Both the position numbers and the translations under genes were made by a program. The notes beneath the pieces are model-generated. The model was not told where the DNA came from. It made no database searches and saw only the letters and a list, made by a program, of their open reading frames with translations. This document shows positions 62,013-64,000 of a stretch of DNA of 64,000 nucleotides, piece by piece. Position 1 is the first letter of the stretch; every line of letters begins with the position of its first letter. Source of the stretch: JBLUOA01 sp048060095 (GTDB taxonomy: Bacteria > Pseudomonadota > Alphaproteobacteria > Rhodobacterales > Rhodobacteraceae); assembly GCF_048060095.1 (NCBI RefSeq), contig NZ_JBLUOA010000001.1:620001-684000 (forward strand), given 5' to 3'.

Positions 62013-63014
62013 TTACATTGAGGATGCCGCCTGTAGCGGCCCGGTGTTGACCGTCGGCTCATAAGACTCCAGCGCGGAGTCGATTGAGCCAGCTTCAACA
62101 AAGACGTCTGCGACGCCCTTCATGAACGTCTGGCTGCCGCCGCCGAGCCACTTATCGCTCAACTGGTCTTCGACGCTTGGGAAGACGAACGTATCAATGG
62201 TCGCCCGTGTCGATTCCAGATCCATACCAGCGTCTTGCGCGATCGCTGCCAGCATTTCCTCCGTGTTTTCGCCGGCGTTCCACTGCGCGTTCATGTCGGC
62301 GGTTACAGCAAGGAACTTGGCGAGCAATTCGGCTTCTTCCGAAACGAAGCTGGCCGGTGCGGAGGTTACATCGAAGACGAGAATGCCCAGCTCTTCCTTC
62401 TCGGCACCGGTCAGAAGCACGTTGCCGTTTTCCAGCATACGGCGCAGCGCACCGCCCCAACCACAGGCCATGTCGATGGAACCTTGTGCCAGCGCAGCGG
62501 CGCTTTCAGCAGGGGCCATGTCCACAACCTCAAGCGAGGCCAGATCGACGCCAAAGTGGTTCATCTGGCTGAGGAAGCCGTAGTGAGCAGCGGTGCCGAG
62601 CGGCACGGCAACCTTCTTGCCCGCAAGTTCGCCCGCGGTGTCCTTGTCGATCTCAAGGCTGGACGCCACGACGCAGTTGTCGTTGTCGGAATAGGACACA
62701 GCGACGTCAACGACCTGAATGTCCTGCCCGGCCGAAGCAGCAACCACGAAGGGCGGAACGCCTTGGCTGACCGAAATATCAACATCACCGGAAGCCATCG
62801 CCGCGCTCATCGCGGTGCCGGTTTCGAAGGCAACCCAGTTGACCTTCACACCAAGCGCCTCGTCGTAAAGACCGTTCACCTTGGCGTATTGGAACGGCAT
62901 CGGCCATTCGAGGAAATAGGCGACGGTGATCTCGTCAGCAGCAAACGCCGCCTGTGCACCCGTCAGCATTGCGACGCCGGCGACGGCACCCATCAGTTTC
63001 GATTTGATTTTCAT
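62013..63014 (-). CDS. tauA: Taurine-type ABC transporter substrate-binding protein
   Basis: 333 residues from ATG 63014 behind GGGAGA. Signal peptide (MGAVAGVAMLTGAQAAFAAD), then ITVAYFLEWPMPFQYAKVNG and VNWVAFETGTAMSAAMASGDVDISVSQGVPPFVVAASAG (in pieces), the start of TauA-type proteins that bind aminosulfonates. Later parts (MACGWGGALRRMLENGNVLL) fit the same family. The exact ligand (taurine, another sulfonate or a related amine) is not fixed by reading. Confidence 0.9.
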   Translation of the reverse strand: MKIKSKLMGAVAGVAMLTGAQAAFAADEITVAYFLEWPMPFQYAKVNGLYDEALGVKVNWVAFETGTAMSAAMASGDVDISVSQGVPPFVVAASAGQDIQVVDVAVSYSDNDNCVVASSLEIDKDTAGELAGKKVAVPLGTAAHYGFLSQMNHFGVDLASLEVVDMAPAESAAALAQGSIDMACGWGGALRRMLENGNVLLTGAEKEELGILVFDVTSAPASFVSEEAELLAKFLAVTADMNAQWNAGENTEEMLAAIAQDAGMDLESTRATIDTFVFPSVEDQLSDKWLGGGSQTFMKGVADVFVEAGSIDSALESYEPTVNTGPLQAASSM

Positions 63015-63530
63015 AGTAGTCTCCCTGGTATTGCACACTCATGTGGCTTTGATTTTTCGTGTGGCGGCCAACCCGCCTTTGATATGTTCCCGATCTTGAT
63101 GTCGGGTAGATGTGTCGCAGATCAGATGATCCGTATCCGACACTGTGTTGGCCCGAAGCCTCCCCTCGGCCGTCGTGGTCGGCGATCTCGAATTCCCAAG
63201 TCATCGAAAAAATCGCCCCCGCTGAACGACGTAACTACACGTATCAGCGTCCGTCAATTGTTATCATTTTGAAGCCCGAACATATTGCCAGATTCGCTGT
63301 AGTCGTATCGCCAGTTTGGGGAGGGCTTGTGGAGGGGTTTAGGTGTTGGTGTTCCAGTGTAATAGAATTGGTTTAAGTGGTTGATGGATAAATGTAAAAA
63401 TCAGCAATAGCACTTATTGACAAATTGGAAAAAGTCTGGCGGATCGCACATATCTGGCAGCGCTGAAGTCTCATTTTCGGCGGATATTCACGAAGCTCCG
63501 ACCGTTTCGCGCACCTTGGTGCCTGCACCG
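63015..63530. other. Intergenic stretch upstream of tauA
   Basis: Between tauA and the RpiR gene. No open frame worth calling. The tauA promoter should be here, but I could not identify a clear operator or boxes. The right part (about 63300-63440) is AT-richer. Confidence 0.5.
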
Positions 63531-64000
63531 TCAGCTAAACTTCCGATAAAGCCGGGTGACATCGAAAATCTCGTCCAGCTTCTCAAAACGTTCTTTAGTG
63601 TCGGGCCAGGATTTCTCCTGCACCGCTGCGATCAGCGCTTCGAGCAGCATTAGGGTTGAGATGTTGCTGTCCCACGCCGAGGGGATTTCGCCCCAGCAAT
63701 TGAACACCGGATCGGCGATCTTCGCGACCGGGGAGGTCCACGGATCAGTGATCAGGATCACCTGCACGCCGCGCTCCACCGCAAGTTCCGCAAGGCGTTG
63801 GAGGTTGTTTTCATATCGCCGGATATCGAACATCAGCAGCACGTCGCCTTCGGTCATATCAAGCACGTAATGCGGCCACGTCGCCGCAGAGGACGTCATG
63901 TGCGTCACATGCGGGCGCACGGCCTGAAGGTGGGTGGATGCGTATTCGGCCAGCGCGCGGGTGACCCGCCCGCCGACCACGAACAGGTGGGTGTCCTTAT
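63531..64000 (-). CDS. RpiR-family transcriptional regulator, SIS domain, N-terminus beyond window
   Basis: The minus-strand frame is open from the right edge to the stop at 63531 (about 155 residues). It is the sugar-isomerase (SIS) half of an RpiR/MurR regulator: LFVVGGRVTRALAEY, MTEGDVLLMFDIRRYENNLQRLAELA, VQVILITDPWTSPVAKIAD and STLMLLEALIAAV. The N-terminal helix-turn-helix lies outside. SIS domains bind sugar phosphates or similar ligands, and a link to tauABC is possible but unproven. Confidence 0.8.
   Translation of the reverse strand, partial: KDTHLFVVGGRVTRALAEYASTHLQAVRPHVTHMTSSAATWPHYVLDMTEGDVLLMFDIRRYENNLQRLAELAVERGVQVILITDPWTSPVAKIADPVFNCWGEIPSAWDSNISTLMLLEALIAAVQEKSWPDTKERFEKLDEIFDVTRLYRKFS

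Noticed and set aside
1..64000. CRISPR array, prophage, toxin-antitoxin or insertion sequence
   Set aside because: No regularly spaced repeats, cas or phage genes, transposases or recognisable toxin pairs were found on either strand.

Overview
The window is chromosomal DNA from a GC-rich alphaproteobacterium, most likely Rhodobacteraceae (Roseobacter-like). The evidence is the gene set: the amino-acid ABC system aapJQMP, an ATP12 F1-ATPase chaperone, a taurine-type ABC importer, a LuxR/LuxI pair, a TRAP remnant and a Hint-domain remnant. Many genes are coupled by 4-bp ATGA or GTGA overlaps. I see no phage, insertion sequence, CRISPR array or rRNA. There are two tRNA genes, Phe-GAA and Arg-ACG.

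Layout. 1-4.3 kb: a sugar-acid island with a LacI-type regulator (cut by the window edge), a perfect 20-bp operator, a truncated dctP joined to the tail of an enolase-superfamily gene, an IlvD/EDD sugar-acid dehydratase and a KDG-type kinase. 4.5-6.7 kb: tRNA-Phe, then a LuxR/LuxI quorum-sensing pair with a lux-box-like palindrome. 6.8-11 kb: a housekeeping run (rarA, crcB, rluC-type, HAD phosphatase, ATP12). 11.2-15.7 kb: aapJQMP. 15.7-28.1 kb, mostly minus strand: histidine phosphatase, ferredoxin, sterol-desaturase-type hydroxylase, argB, engB, acetyltransferase, MOSC, yidC, an EAL protein, ttcA, a lipoprotein, then yidD-rnpA-rpmH. LysE and DUF4260 genes lie on the plus strand near 26-27 kb. 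28.4-32 kb: TVP38 protein plus flavin disulfide reductase, an orphan histidine kinase, tRNA-Arg. 32.5-36.8 kb: a membrane-anchored AraC regulator divergent from a secreted alpha/beta hydrolase, then an ankyrin-repeat protein. 37-41.1 kb: a zinc-linked operon (Zur, His/Asp-rich DUF2796 protein, LolCDE-like ABC pair, two DUF3299 proteins). 41.5-45 kb: cardiolipin synthase, a scar of Hint and NCS1-permease fragments, creatinase. 45-49 kb: a single-module NRPS (C-A-T-TE). 49.5-59.6 kb: a xylose regulon (xylBA, a MauG-like dihaem peroxidase and an FG-GAP/ASPIC protein, xylR, xylFHG). 59.9-63 kb: a tauABC-type importer whose permease carries an extracytoplasmic Ig-like insertion. The right edge is the SIS part of an RpiR regulator.

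How the genes work together. Xylose enters through XylFHG and is converted by XylA and XylB, with three related palindromes marking a probable XylR regulon. The first island would feed a 2-keto-3-deoxy sugar acid to the kinase, but its TRAP importer is broken. The zinc operon resembles the Vibrio ZrgABCDE arrangement. The items most worth a second look are the orphan NRPS, the Ig-like insertion in the TauC-type permease, the MauG/ASPIC pair inside the xylose regulon, the zinc operon with twin DUF3299 proteins, and two deletion scars that fuse unrelated gene fragments.
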